Below, piece by piece: positions 7,815 through 16,324 of a DNA stretch of 50,553 nt. Under the pieces are notes generated by a model. That model had not been told where the DNA came from. It did not search any database and saw only the letters and a list, made by a program, of their open reading frames with translations. Origin of the DNA: Deltaproteobacteria bacterium (lineage in GTDB: Bacteria > Desulfobacterota > GWC2-55-46 > DRQE01); the NCBI GenBank assembly GCA_015492495.1, contig WGEY01000017.1:1-50553 (forward strand). Direction: 5' to 3'. The position numbers and the translations under genes are program-made. The first letter of the stretch is position 1; every line of letters starts with the position of its first letter.

Positions 7815-9338
7815 CTACACCCAGCCGAACAGCGGGCAGAGCACCATGAGCCCGAAGAGTATGATGAAGAACCCGCCTATGTCGAACAGTATGCCCTTCC
7901 TCACCATCGTCAGGATCGGGACCATGCCGGAGCCGTAGACTATGGCGTTCGGAGGGGTTGAAACAGGCAGCATGAAGCCGAAGCTCGCGCCGAGACACGC
8001 CCCGAGGGCAGGAGGAAGCGGTGAGACCCCCATGCCCTGCGCCACCGCAATGACCACGGGGATCACCATGTTGGCTGATGCCGTGTTGGAGGTGGTCTCG
8101 CTGAGTACTATGCCGAAGAATATCGAAACGGCCGTAATGCTCCACAGCCCGGTGGCGCCGCTGAGTCCTGTAAGGCCGTGGCCCAAGGCCTCGGCAAGGC
8201 CGGTCGAGAACATGAGTCTTCCCAGGCTCAATCCGCCGCCGAAGAGCAGTATGGTCCCCCAGTCTATCCGGGCCGCCCTCTTCCAGGTCATGGTAAAGGA
8301 CCTGTCCTTGACCGAAACCGGAAGGACAAAGAGAAAGGTCGCCGCAAGGAGGGCCACGACCCCGGCATTGAGCCTGGTGGAGAGAAACCTCGCCGCCTCG
8401 TGTTCCTTGCCCGCCACAAGCCCGACAAGGCTCGGAAGGATCCACAGGCTCACCGCCAAGCCGAAGGCAAAGGCGGTGTTCACCTCGCCCATCTTCCACC
8501 TGCCGAGCCCGGCCCTGGAGCGCTCCACGTACTCCCTGACCCCTGAAAGCTCACCCTTCGTGCGCCTGTCGAAGTAACCGAGGAGCAGGAAGAGGTATCC
8601 GAACATCACACAGGTTATCGGCAAGGCGAAGCTCATCCATTCGAAGAAGGTTATCCTGACCCCCGCAAGTGTATCTATCATTCCTATGCCTATGAGGTTT
8701 GGCGGTGTGCCTATGGGGGTGGCTATACCCCCTACCGATGCGCCGTAGGCTATCATGAGCATCATCGCCGTTGCGTAGCGGTTGTGCCTGAACCGCCCCA
8801 CGCCAGATTCCCCGCCTATGTCACGCATGGTACGGAGTATACCCATCCCTATGGGAAGCATCATGGCCGTGGCCGCGGTATTGCTGATCCACATGGAGGT
8901 GCACGCGGAGATGAGCCCGAAGGCAAGGAGCAGCCTCAGGGGGCTTCTTTCAAGAAACCTCACGGAGAGTATGGCAAAGGAAAAACGCCTATCGAGGCCG
9001 TGGCATGTTATGGCCTCGGCCAGGATGAAGCTCCCTATGAACAGGAAGACGAGCGGATGGGCGAACGGTGCAAGGACCACCTTGGCAGGCGCAACACCCA
9101 CGAGCACGCTCAGCACCGCCCCGACAAGGGCCGTTACCGGAAGCGGTACGGCCTCGGTCAGCCAGAACACCAGGACGAACCCTATGACGGCAAGGAGCCT
9201 GTGCGCCTCGACCGACAACGATGGAAAGGGTACGAACAGAAGCAGGAAAAACACCAGGGGGCCTAGGAAAAGCCCCGTGGTCTTCCTCCACCGCTCGAAG
9301 ACCTCTTCGCCGTGGCTCAGGACCTCTTTAGGCTCCAT
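7815..9338 (-). CDS. DASS (SLC13) sodium:dicarboxylate/anion symporter
   Basis: About 507 residues with a dozen hydrophobic segments. Family signatures are present: SNTAATAMMLPIGMG near the first Asn-Thr substrate motif, the GGIATPIGTPPNLIGIG sodium-binding loop, and the second repeat SETTSNTASANMVIPV with PVSTPPNAIVYGSG. It should import dicarboxylates such as succinate or malate, or possibly sulfate. The ATG at 9338 begins just before the cytosolic leader; another in-frame ATG at 9368 is possible, and neither has a strong ribosome binding site. It lies between the PFK gene and the Mut7-C gene on the same strand. Confidence 0.92.
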   Translation of the reverse strand: MEPKEVLSHGEEVFERWRKTTGLFLGPLVFFLLLFVPFPSLSVEAHRLLAVIGFVLVFWLTEAVPLPVTALVGAVLSVLVGVAPAKVVLAPFAHPLVFLFIGSFILAEAITCHGLDRRFSFAILSVRFLERSPLRLLLAFGLISACTSMWISNTAATAMMLPIGMGILRTMRDIGGESGVGRFRHNRYATAMMLMIAYGASVGGIATPIGTPPNLIGIGMIDTLAGVRITFFEWMSFALPITCVMFGYLFLLLGYFDRRTKGELSGVREYVERSRAGLGRWKMGEVNTAFAFGLAVSLWILPSLVGLVAGKEHEAARFLSTRLNAGVVALLAATFLFVLPVSVKDRSFTMTWKRAARIDWGTILLFGGGLSLGRLMFSTGLAEALGHGLTGLSGATGLWSITAVSIFFGIVLSETTSNTASANMVIPVVIAVAQGMGVSPLPPALGACLGASFGFMLPVSTPPNAIVYGSGMVPILTMVRKGILFDIGGFFIILFGLMVLCPLFGWV

Positions 9339-9407
9339 ACATTCAAGTCGGCGCCCACGACGCTGCATCCGGCCGGGCAGACGCGCACGCCACGGAACCC
9401 TGTTGCA

Positions 9408-10436
9408 TTACCCGAAGAACACACTTGCCAGCTTGTATATCTCCTTGTCCACGGTCTTGGTCTCGCCGGTCGCCTCCTTGAGGGAGACGTCCACGATCCT
9501 GTTTCCGTGGAGGGCCACCATCCTTCCGAACTTCCCCTCATGGACAAGCTCCGCGGCCCTTACGCCGTAACGGGTTGCAAGTATCCTGTCGTAGGCCGTG
9601 GGGGTGCCTCCCCTCTGCAGGTGCCCGAGCACCACGAAGCGCGTCTCAAACCCGGTCCTCTTCTCCACCTCCTCGGCAAGGAACTCACCGACCCCGCCGA
9701 GCCTTGCATGGCCGAAGGCGTCAAGCTCCTTGTCCTTTGTGATCATACCGCCGGCCTCCTTGGGATAGGCACCCTCGGCCGCGACTATGATGCTGAAGTT
9801 CTTCCCCCTGTCCTCCCTCTTCTTGACCACGCTGCAGACCTCGTCCACGTCAAACGGCTCCTCCGGGATAAGTATCATGTCGGCGCCCCCGGCAAGCCCC
9901 CCGTACGTGGCTATCCAGCCGGCGTGCCTGCCCATGACCTCCACGACCATGACCCGGTGATGAGCCTCGGTGGTCGTATGCAGCCTGTCGAGCGCCTCGG
10001 TGACAATACTCACCGCCGTATCGAAGCCGAAGGTGAAGTCAGTCGCCGAAAGGTCGTTGTCAATGGTCTTGGGCACACCCACCGTGTTGACACCCCTCTC
10101 GTAGAGCTTGGTAGCCACACCAAGGGTGTCATCCCCGCCTATGGCCACGATACAGTCCAACCGCAGCTTCTTTATGTTGCTTACAAGCCTCTCCGCGTCC
10201 TCTTCGGTCTTGAAGGGGTTGGTGCGCGAGGTTCCGAGGATCGTGCCGCCGCGCGGCAAAAGGCCTGATATCGAATCCTTGGTAAGCGGCACGAAGGCAA
10301 GGTTCAGGAGGCCCTTCCAGCCGTCCCTTATACCGATGAACCTCAGGTCAAGCTGCTGGCCCCTTCTTACAACGGCCCTGATGACCGCATTGAGCCCCGG
10401 ACAGTCACCCCCGCCGGTGAGTATGCCTACATTCAT
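9408..10436 (-). CDS. 6-phosphofructokinase, group III, predicted PPi-dependent
   Basis: 342 residues. The glycolytic phosphofructokinase motifs are complete: GILTGGGDCPGLN, GGDDTLG (residues 100-106), PKTIDNDL and EVMGRHAGWIA. Asp103 and Lys123 (PKTIDND) stand where ATP-dependent enzymes carry glycine; in characterised enzymes this pair goes with pyrophosphate as phosphoryl donor and reversible action. The sequence fits the mixed-substrate group III. AGGAGG lies ahead of the ATG at 10436, and upstream codons show no conservation. It would let the cell run glycolysis and gluconeogenesis with PPi. Confidence 0.93.
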   Translation of the reverse strand: MNVGILTGGGDCPGLNAVIRAVVRRGQQLDLRFIGIRDGWKGLLNLAFVPLTKDSISGLLPRGGTILGTSRTNPFKTEEDAERLVSNIKKLRLDCIVAIGGDDTLGVATKLYERGVNTVGVPKTIDNDLSATDFTFGFDTAVSIVTEALDRLHTTTEAHHRVMVVEVMGRHAGWIATYGGLAGGADMILIPEEPFDVDEVCSVVKKREDRGKNFSIIVAAEGAYPKEAGGMITKDKELDAFGHARLGGVGEFLAEEVEKRTGFETRFVVLGHLQRGGTPTAYDRILATRYGVRAAELVHEGKFGRMVALHGNRIVDVSLKEATGETKTVDKEIYKLASVFFG

Positions 10437-10638
10437 CTCAGACCTCCTTATAACAGCAGTTATTGAGACTTTCCGAGCCGATCTCCGTGTGAAGATGCAT
10501 TGCGAACGCATTCCCCGAAGCAGGCCACGGGGTAAGCGGGTAAAACGTATCGGATGATTTCTTACACGAAGATATCACCCGTGACCACCGTAGGTGGCAG
10601 ATCGAATGCATCCAAGGAAGCCCTGCGGTGGTGCGCCT

Positions 10639-12084
10639 TCAAGGAGGGCTGCCATGATCACCCTCCGTACCGTCATCAACAGCGAGCGGGATCCTCACCG
10701 TGAAGACGGAACCCTTCCCTGGTTCGCTCTCTACATCTATCGTGCCCCCGAAAGACTCCACGATCTCCTTGCATATGCTGAGCCCCAATCCCACTCCGCC
10801 CTGCTCCCTCGTCCTGGCCTTGTCCACCCGGTAGAAACGGTCGAAGACATAGGGAAGGTCTTCCTTGGCTATCCCGACTCCGGTGTCTTTAACCTTAAGT
10901 ATAGCCGAACCATTGTCTTGTTCAAGGCAAATTTCTACCTTCCCGCCGGGTCTGGTGTATTTTATCGCGTTATCTATGAGGTTGTATATCACCTGGCCGA
11001 GCTTTACCGGGTCCGCGGCCACGGTAAGGGGTGTGTTGCGCAGGATATCCAGCTCAACGCCCTTGTTGACGGCCAGCTTCCTGAACTGTTCGAACCGCTC
11101 CCCGAGGATCTTGTCGAACCTGACCGTAACCTTCGAGGCGATCTCCCGCTCAACATCGGCCCTCGCCAAGGTGAGGAGGTTTCTTACGATGTAGCTCATC
11201 CTGTCTATCTCCTCGAGCACGCTCAGGAGGACCTCCTTGAGCTCGTTCCTGGAGGGGTCTCCCCTGAGCGCGACCTCTATCTCGCCCTTCATTATGGTAA
11301 GCGGGGTCTTGAGCTCGTGCGAGGCGTCACCGGTGAACTGCTTTATCTGCTTGAAGGACCTCTCAAGCCGGGCTATCATCTCGTTGAGTGTTGTTGCGAG
11401 CCGCCCTATCTCGTCTTCAGGGCCCTTGATGTCTATCCTCTCGTTCAGGCTTTCGGCGCTTATTCTCCTTGCCAGACGCGTTATCTCATCGACGGGCCTC
11501 AATGCCTTGCGTGCAAGGAACCAGCCCACGCAACTGGCGATGCCTATGGAGGCGACGATGCCGAACCCGAAGATATACGCCATGTAATGGAATATCTCCT
11601 CCATCACCTCGAGCGACGCCCCTACCTGCACAACGGCCACGAGCCCGCGCTCCTTGACGACGACGGGCACGCTGACGACCCTTACCGGATGGATCCCGAA
11701 CGGCTTGACCGTCTCATAGACGGTCTCTCCCTTAAGGGCCTTGGCATAGACCTCCCTTGATACGGGCAGCTCGAACCCCTCGAGGGTCGAGCTTCTGCCC
11801 ACTATCTCGCCCTCCGGGTTTAGCACCTGTATATAGTAGTCCCGCGTCCTTATGCCGAAGAACCTCTCAAGCAGTATGTCGAAGTTCGGCGGCAGGAGCA
11901 GCTCACCGGGCGGCCTCACTATGGCGTGTGCGGTCAGGCCGGCCACCGAGTGGATCTGGCTGTCCGTGCGGACCATGTAGACCCGCGAGAGGACGTAGAA
12001 GAAGCTCAATCCGAAGACAACGAGGCTGACCGTAAGAAGGGATACGTACCACAGGGTGAGTCTTGTGCGGATGGAAAAGGTCAT
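10639..12084 (-). CDS. Membrane sensor histidine kinase (orphan)
   Basis: 481 residues. TM1 is about residues 11-33, a periplasmic sensor about 34-162, TM2 about 165-190, followed by HAMP, HisKA with phospho-acceptor His256 (ASHELKTPL), and an ATPase domain with N box (NLIDNAIKYT), G1 (DTGVGIA), F box and G2 (GVGLGLSICKEI). It resembles heavy-metal/envelope stress kinases of the CusS type. There is no response regulator beside it; the neighbours are PFK and a damaged Crp/Fnr gene 46 bases upstream, so it could once have been co-regulated with that gene. The partner regulator must be elsewhere. Confidence 0.93.
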   Translation of the reverse strand: MTFSIRTRLTLWYVSLLTVSLVVFGLSFFYVLSRVYMVRTDSQIHSVAGLTAHAIVRPPGELLLPPNFDILLERFFGIRTRDYYIQVLNPEGEIVGRSSTLEGFELPVSREVYAKALKGETVYETVKPFGIHPVRVVSVPVVVKERGLVAVVQVGASLEVMEEIFHYMAYIFGFGIVASIGIASCVGWFLARKALRPVDEITRLARRISAESLNERIDIKGPEDEIGRLATTLNEMIARLERSFKQIKQFTGDASHELKTPLTIMKGEIEVALRGDPSRNELKEVLLSVLEEIDRMSYIVRNLLTLARADVEREIASKVTVRFDKILGERFEQFRKLAVNKGVELDILRNTPLTVAADPVKLGQVIYNLIDNAIKYTRPGGKVEICLEQDNGSAILKVKDTGVGIAKEDLPYVFDRFYRVDKARTREQGGVGLGLSICKEIVESFGGTIDVESEPGKGSVFTVRIPLAVDDGTEGDHGSPP

Positions 12085-12130
12085 GACAAAAGAGGGGAAG
12101 GACCCTTGCAGGTGGTGTGTTTGGCAGATA

Positions 12131-12854
12131 TCATTCGACCCCGCCGAGCTCTGCGAGCCTGTCCAGGTGACTTATGATTATCTCTTTTCTCTTTATATCC
12201 AGGATACCCTCCTCCTTTAAGCTCTTGAGCAACCTGATGGAGGTCTCCTGCGTTATGCCGAGAAGCTCGGCGATCTCGAGCCGCGAAAGCATGAGGTTAA
12301 GCCTTATACCCTCATCGCACTCCACGCCGTACTCGTTTGCCAGCGAGTACAGAAGATGCGCCAGGTTCTCCCTTGCGTTCATGAGGCCGAGGTTGCTTAT
12401 ACGCTCATACGCGTGGTGCAGCTCCATGCCGAGGGCCACCATGATCTTTCTCGCCACCGACGGTTCCTTGTTGAGTATCTTGAAAAAGTCAGCCTTCTCG
12501 ATGAAACACAGATCCGAGTCCTCCATTGCGACGGCGCTGTTCTCATACACCCTGCCGTCATAGAAGACCTCGAGCCCTAAAAGGTCTCCGGGGGAGAGTA
12601 TCTTTATGATCTGCTCCCTTCCGTCCCGAGAGCTCCTTACCAGCTTCACCCTGCCGGTACGTACGATAGAGCCCCCTGCACTCATCCCCCTCCATGATTA
12701 TGACCTCCTTACGCCTGCGAAAGGAGGTCGTTACAACGTCCTTGAAGACACCGAGCTCGGCCTCGGTGAGGTTCGTGAACAGGGTGTTTTCCTTTATGCG
12801 GCACCTGCAGATGCCGCATATCGAATCCCGGACTTTCATACCTGTTGTGTGCAT
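12131..12854 (-). pseudogene. Crp/Fnr-family regulator split by a frameshift
   Basis: Reading from ATG 12854, the first frame gives a Cys-rich start (CGICRC), then ENTLFTNL and a cNMP-fold beginning ending GDECRGLY, and drifts out of homology at about 12667. A second frame picks up exactly there with IVRTGRVKLVRSSRDGREQI and continues through the dimerisation helix to a complete winged HTH (LSRLEIAELLGITQETSIRLL) and the stop at 12131. Family members read GLYIVRTGR; restoring two bases (TATC to TATATC) rejoins the frames. CGICRC plus further cysteines hint at an Fe-S or redox sensor of the FNR type. It may be a real lesion or a sequencing error. A promoter precedes it. Confidence 0.8.
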
Positions 12855-12994
12855 CGAATTACCTGACCGGTTGTTGCATCACGCCGTGGAGATGTGGTCC
12901 GGCGGCTGCTTACAACCTTTTTAACATACTTCCTGCATCAGGTACCGTACAGGTTCCGGTACAAAGGGACGGTGAAGACATATTCAGCATTTTT

Positions 12995-13024
12995 ATTATA
13001 CATCAAAACAGTGGCATCATACAA
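12995..13024 (-). promoter_or_regulatory. Promoter of the Crp/Fnr-family gene
   Basis: On the minus strand TTGTAT, 18-base spacer and a perfect TATAAT, about 140 bases before ATG 12854. The long leader contains GTACCG/CGGTAC arms (about 12943-12963) that could be a protein-binding palindrome. No FNR box (TTGAT-N4-ATCAA) was seen. Confidence 0.6.
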
Positions 13025-13059
13025 AAAAGAGGTATCTGAGAAGCATCGTGCCGATATGA

Positions 13060-14430
13060 CTACCAGCGGTCGAAGAGCACCTCCATGGCCTCCCTGAGTG
13101 TTGCAACACCCACGACATCCATTGAGTTGCCGCTGTAATCCAGCCCCTTCATGTTGTCCCCGGGCAGAATGCACCTCGTGAAACCCAGCTTTTCGGCCTC
13201 TTTTATCCTCGACTCTGTCCGCATCACCGCCCGCACCTCGCCTGCAAGCCCCACCTCCCCGAAGACCACGGTCTTCGGATCGATGGGCCTGTCGAGAAAA
13301 TTCGATGCCAGCGACGCCACAACCGCGAGGTCAACGGCCGGCTCGTCTATCTTGATGCCGCCCGCCACCTTGACGAAGATGTCATGGTTTACCAGCCCCA
13401 TACCGGCCTTTTTCTCAAGCACGGCAACCAGAAGGAGCACCTTGTTGTAGTCCACCCCCACGACCGTCCTTCTGGGAACGCCGAAAAGGGAGGGCGCAAC
13501 AAGGGCCTGGAGCTCGACCAGAAGGGTCCTGGTGCCCTCGAGGCTGGCCAGCACGCAGGAGCCCGACGCGCCTTCGGGCCTCTCGGCAAGGAACACCTCC
13601 GACGGGTTCCTGACCCCCTCGAGCCCGGTCTCCTTCATCTCGAAGACCCCTATCTCCATGACAGAGCCGTAGCGGTTCTTCACGGCGCGCAGTATCCGGT
13701 ATATGTGCATGGACTTGCCCTCGAAGTACAGCACCGTGTCCACCATGTGCTCGAGCACCCTCGGCCCTGCGATCGAGCCGTCCTTTGTCACGTGTCCTAC
13801 AAGGAAGAGCGGCATGTCCATGGACTTGGCCAGCGTTATGAGCCTCATCGCCGATTCGCGCACCTGACCCACGCTTCCGGCCGATGACTCAAGTGCCCCG
13901 GTATGGAGCGTCTGCACCGAGTCCACGACCATGACCTCGGGCTCGAGATCCCTGACCCTTTCCACGATGGACTCGACCGAGGTCTCGGACCACACGAGCA
14001 GCCCTTCATTTATGACGCCGAGCCTCTCACCCCTGAGCCTTATCTGGCGCATGGACTCTTCACCCGAAACATAAAGGACCTTGTGTCCCCTGCCCGCGTA
14101 TCCGCCCAGGGCCTGCAGAAGCAGGGTGGACTTTCCGATGCCCGGATCACCCCCGACGAGCACGCACGAGCCCGGGACCATACCGCCACCGAGCACATGA
14201 TCCAGCTCCTCCATGCCCGTGGGTATCCTCGCCTCGGCGCCGTCGTCCATGGACGAGATCGGGCTCGGCACGGCCCCGGGATCGAGCACAACGAGTCCCT
14301 TACCCCTGCCATCGAGGCGCCTCTCCTCGACGATGGTGTTCCACTCCGTGCAATCCGGGCACCTGCCGAGCCATCTGGATGAAGAATACCCGCAGCTCTG
14401 GCAGGTGTATACCGTCCTGGCCCTTGCCAT
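13060..14430 (-). CDS. radA: DNA repair protein RadA (Sms)
   Basis: 456 residues, full length. The order of parts is an N-terminal zinc finger (CQSCGYSSSRWLGRCPDC), a RecA-like ATPase core with Walker A GGDPGIGKST, the KNRYGS motif special to RadA, and a C-terminal Lon-like domain ending in the family's IKEAEKLGF region. It is a branch-migration helicase in recombinational repair. It reads leftward, with the repeat pair at 14485-14735 upstream, and is about 200 bases from the Crp/Fnr gene that follows. Confidence 0.97.
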   Translation of the reverse strand: MARARTVYTCQSCGYSSSRWLGRCPDCTEWNTIVEERRLDGRGKGLVVLDPGAVPSPISSMDDGAEARIPTGMEELDHVLGGGMVPGSCVLVGGDPGIGKSTLLLQALGGYAGRGHKVLYVSGEESMRQIRLRGERLGVINEGLLVWSETSVESIVERVRDLEPEVMVVDSVQTLHTGALESSAGSVGQVRESAMRLITLAKSMDMPLFLVGHVTKDGSIAGPRVLEHMVDTVLYFEGKSMHIYRILRAVKNRYGSVMEIGVFEMKETGLEGVRNPSEVFLAERPEGASGSCVLASLEGTRTLLVELQALVAPSLFGVPRRTVVGVDYNKVLLLVAVLEKKAGMGLVNHDIFVKVAGGIKIDEPAVDLAVVASLASNFLDRPIDPKTVVFGEVGLAGEVRAVMRTESRIKEAEKLGFTRCILPGDNMKGLDYSGNSMDVVGVATLREAMEVLFDRW

Positions 14431-14484
14431 CTCTTCGAGCTAAGTATGGTTTCTATTTGACAAAAAACGGGTATTTGTTAAGAT

Positions 14485-14600
14485 TGAACATGCACCGCGA
14501 GTGCGCTCCCCCGCGGCCTGGTGCGGGCTTGGTTTGCGAAGTGAAACCGCAAAATTCCGCATACAGAAGATTCTCCGCAGCCTGACGCGGTGAGCTTAAA
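14485..14600 (+). repeat. Dispersed two-hairpin repeat, copy C
   Basis: Starts TGAACATGCACCGCGAGTGC, continues with hairpin CCCCGCGGCC...GCGGG, then TTTGCGAAGTG, a middle block with AATTCCGCATACAGAAGAT, and a final imperfect hairpin ending GAGCTTAAAT. It aligns along its whole length to the copy at 45893, and forms with copy D (14618) a head-to-head inverted pair in the radA upstream region. Confidence 0.75.
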
Positions 14601-14617
14601 TACCGAGAAGTCCCTGT

Positions 14618-14735
14618 GTTTTGAAGCTCCCTGCAGCAAGCTGCAGGGAAACTTCAGATATAAGGAAGTTTGCATTATATTCGCTCGCATTCTCCGCAGC
14701 TTGCTTGCGGAGAATACGCTCGCTATGCATTTTCA
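14618..14735 (-). repeat. Dispersed two-hairpin repeat, copy D, inverted
   Basis: Read on the minus strand: TGAAAATGCATAGCGAGCG, hairpin ATTCTCCGCAAGC...GCTTGCGGAGAAT-type, then GCGAGCGAAT, a middle block AACTTCCTTATATCTGAAG, and a perfect 10-pair hairpin TCCCTGCAGC/GCTGCAGGGA (14628-14649) ending CTTCAAA. Its left end (14735) stops two bases before the ATG of the HEAT-repeat gene. Confidence 0.78.
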
Positions 14736-14737
14736 AT

Positions 14738-16324
14738 ATGAAGGCAGACCATACCAACATACTAATTGAACTGAACAGGGCTGTCAAGACACTTCACTTC
14801 TACCCCAAGGGACACCCCAACCTCGACAGGGTCCTGAGCCAGTTCTACTCACTCCTTAAGGACGCCACAAAGGAAAACGGCGAGATAAAGTGGAAGATAG
14901 ACGCAAAGGGCATCTTCGAGGCGGACAAGCCCATAGCGCCTAAACACGCGGCAACTACCGCGCTCGCAAAGCAGCTGTTCCTGAGAAAGGTCAACTCCAT
15001 AACATTCCTTCCATCCATGACATCCGACGACATAAAGGGTTTCCTCAAGATCCTCACCATGGAGCCGCAGGAGATATTCGCCCAGGGCGGGGCCGTTGCC
15101 GTGCTGGCAAGAAACGGCACAACCGGCATACTCCTGAACGAAACCACCTACGAGGAGCTCGTGGAGCTTAAGAAGCGGATGGAAGAGGAGGAGCGGCTGA
15201 GAGAGGCCTGCGACGGACAGGAGCACGCAGAGGGCGGGGTGCAGCCGGAAGAGGCGGCTCAACCGGAAAATGAGGCCGAAGCCCGCGAAGAAAGCCCCCC
15301 TGAAGCCGAAGAGGAACCAAGCCTTGCAAGCCTGCTCAAACTGCTCGCCAAAGAAACGGATACCATAAGATACAACGACCTTTCCTCCCGCGTAGCGGAA
15401 AAGGTCCAGGGGCTCATGGAAGGCGGTCTTTATGACGAAGCGCTGCCGGCGCTCCTCCTCTTCCTGAAGCATACCCTTGCAAGGTACGTCCAGAAAGCAG
15501 AGATAAGAAAGAGGGCCTGGGAGTGCCTGGCACCGTTCCTTACGAGGGACCTCATTTTGCACCTCATAAAAAGGATCGGCGAGAGGGATGAGCCGAACCG
15601 TCCGGCGATCCAGTACATGCTGTTGAAGGCCGGAGACGAAGCGGTGGGGCTTCTGCTCGACGCCCTCGTCGAAACGACGGAGGCGCACGCCAGACGGCAG
15701 ATCTTCAACACCCTGGTAAGATTCGGAGAAAGGATAAGGCCGCACATCGAAGATAGGCTCGACCACGGGGAATGGTACGCCGCAAGGCAGATGGTGGCGC
15801 TTTTAGGGGAACTGGGCGGAGAGGCATCGCTCGATGCACTCGAGAGGGCCTATGCCATGGACGACGTAAGGGTCAAGAAAGAGGTGCTCAAGAGCCTGGG
15901 GCGCATACCGTCGGAACGTTCGTCCCGCATACTCGTATCGGCGATCAGGGACGGCGAGCGGGCCCTCATGGGACAGGCCATAATATCCCTCGGCATGCTC
16001 AAGGATTCTTCTTCGGTCGACCTGCTCGGCGAAATAGCCGTAAAGAAGGAGACCTTCTCAGACAACCTCGAACTCAAGAAGGAGGCCGTAAAGGCGCTGG
16101 GGATCACCGGTGACAAGAGGGCTGTACCGTACCTGAAGAAGGTCCTCTCCAGGAAGGCATGGTTCGGGAAAGGGGCCAATGAAAACCTCAGGACCCTTGC
16201 CGTACTTTCACTGGGCAAGATAGGCGGCCAGGAGGCGCTCGAGGCCGTCAGAGAGGTCTACAGGGACTCCACAGGGAACCTGTACAATATATGCAGAAGG
16301 ATACTCGAAGGGAGCGGTAAATGA
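14738..16324 (+). CDS. HEAT-repeat protein with shared N-terminal domain
   Basis: 528 residues. The first 130 or so residues form a domain with LHFYPKGHPNLDRV and a conserved ILTME near its end; the HD-GYP protein that overlaps this gene by four bases carries a similar domain. A charged, Glu/Pro-rich linker follows (about residues 145-200), then armadillo/HEAT-type helical repeats to the end (e.g. LLGELGGEASLDALERA, KKEAVKALGITGDKRAV). The protein is soluble, with no signal peptide. A role as scaffold or receptor for the HD-GYP enzyme is plausible from the overlap but unproven. The ATG at 14738 has no clear ribosome binding site, the leader being occupied by repeat D. Confidence 0.78.
   Translation: MKADHTNILIELNRAVKTLHFYPKGHPNLDRVLSQFYSLLKDATKENGEIKWKIDAKGIFEADKPIAPKHAATTALAKQLFLRKVNSITFLPSMTSDDIKGFLKILTMEPQEIFAQGGAVAVLARNGTTGILLNETTYEELVELKKRMEEEERLREACDGQEHAEGGVQPEEAAQPENEAEAREESPPEAEEEPSLASLLKLLAKETDTIRYNDLSSRVAEKVQGLMEGGLYDEALPALLLFLKHTLARYVQKAEIRKRAWECLAPFLTRDLILHLIKRIGERDEPNRPAIQYMLLKAGDEAVGLLLDALVETTEAHARRQIFNTLVRFGERIRPHIEDRLDHGEWYAARQMVALLGELGGEASLDALERAYAMDDVRVKKEVLKSLGRIPSERSSRILVSAIRDGERALMGQAIISLGMLKDSSSVDLLGEIAVKKETFSDNLELKKEAVKALGITGDKRAVPYLKKVLSRKAWFGKGANENLRTLAVLSLGKIGGQEALEAVREVYRDSTGNLYNICRRILEGSGK

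Noticed and set aside
8782-9570. Plus-strand open frames opposite the DASS transporter
   Set aside because: High-GC shadow frames of a conserved gene, with no motif or ribosome binding site.
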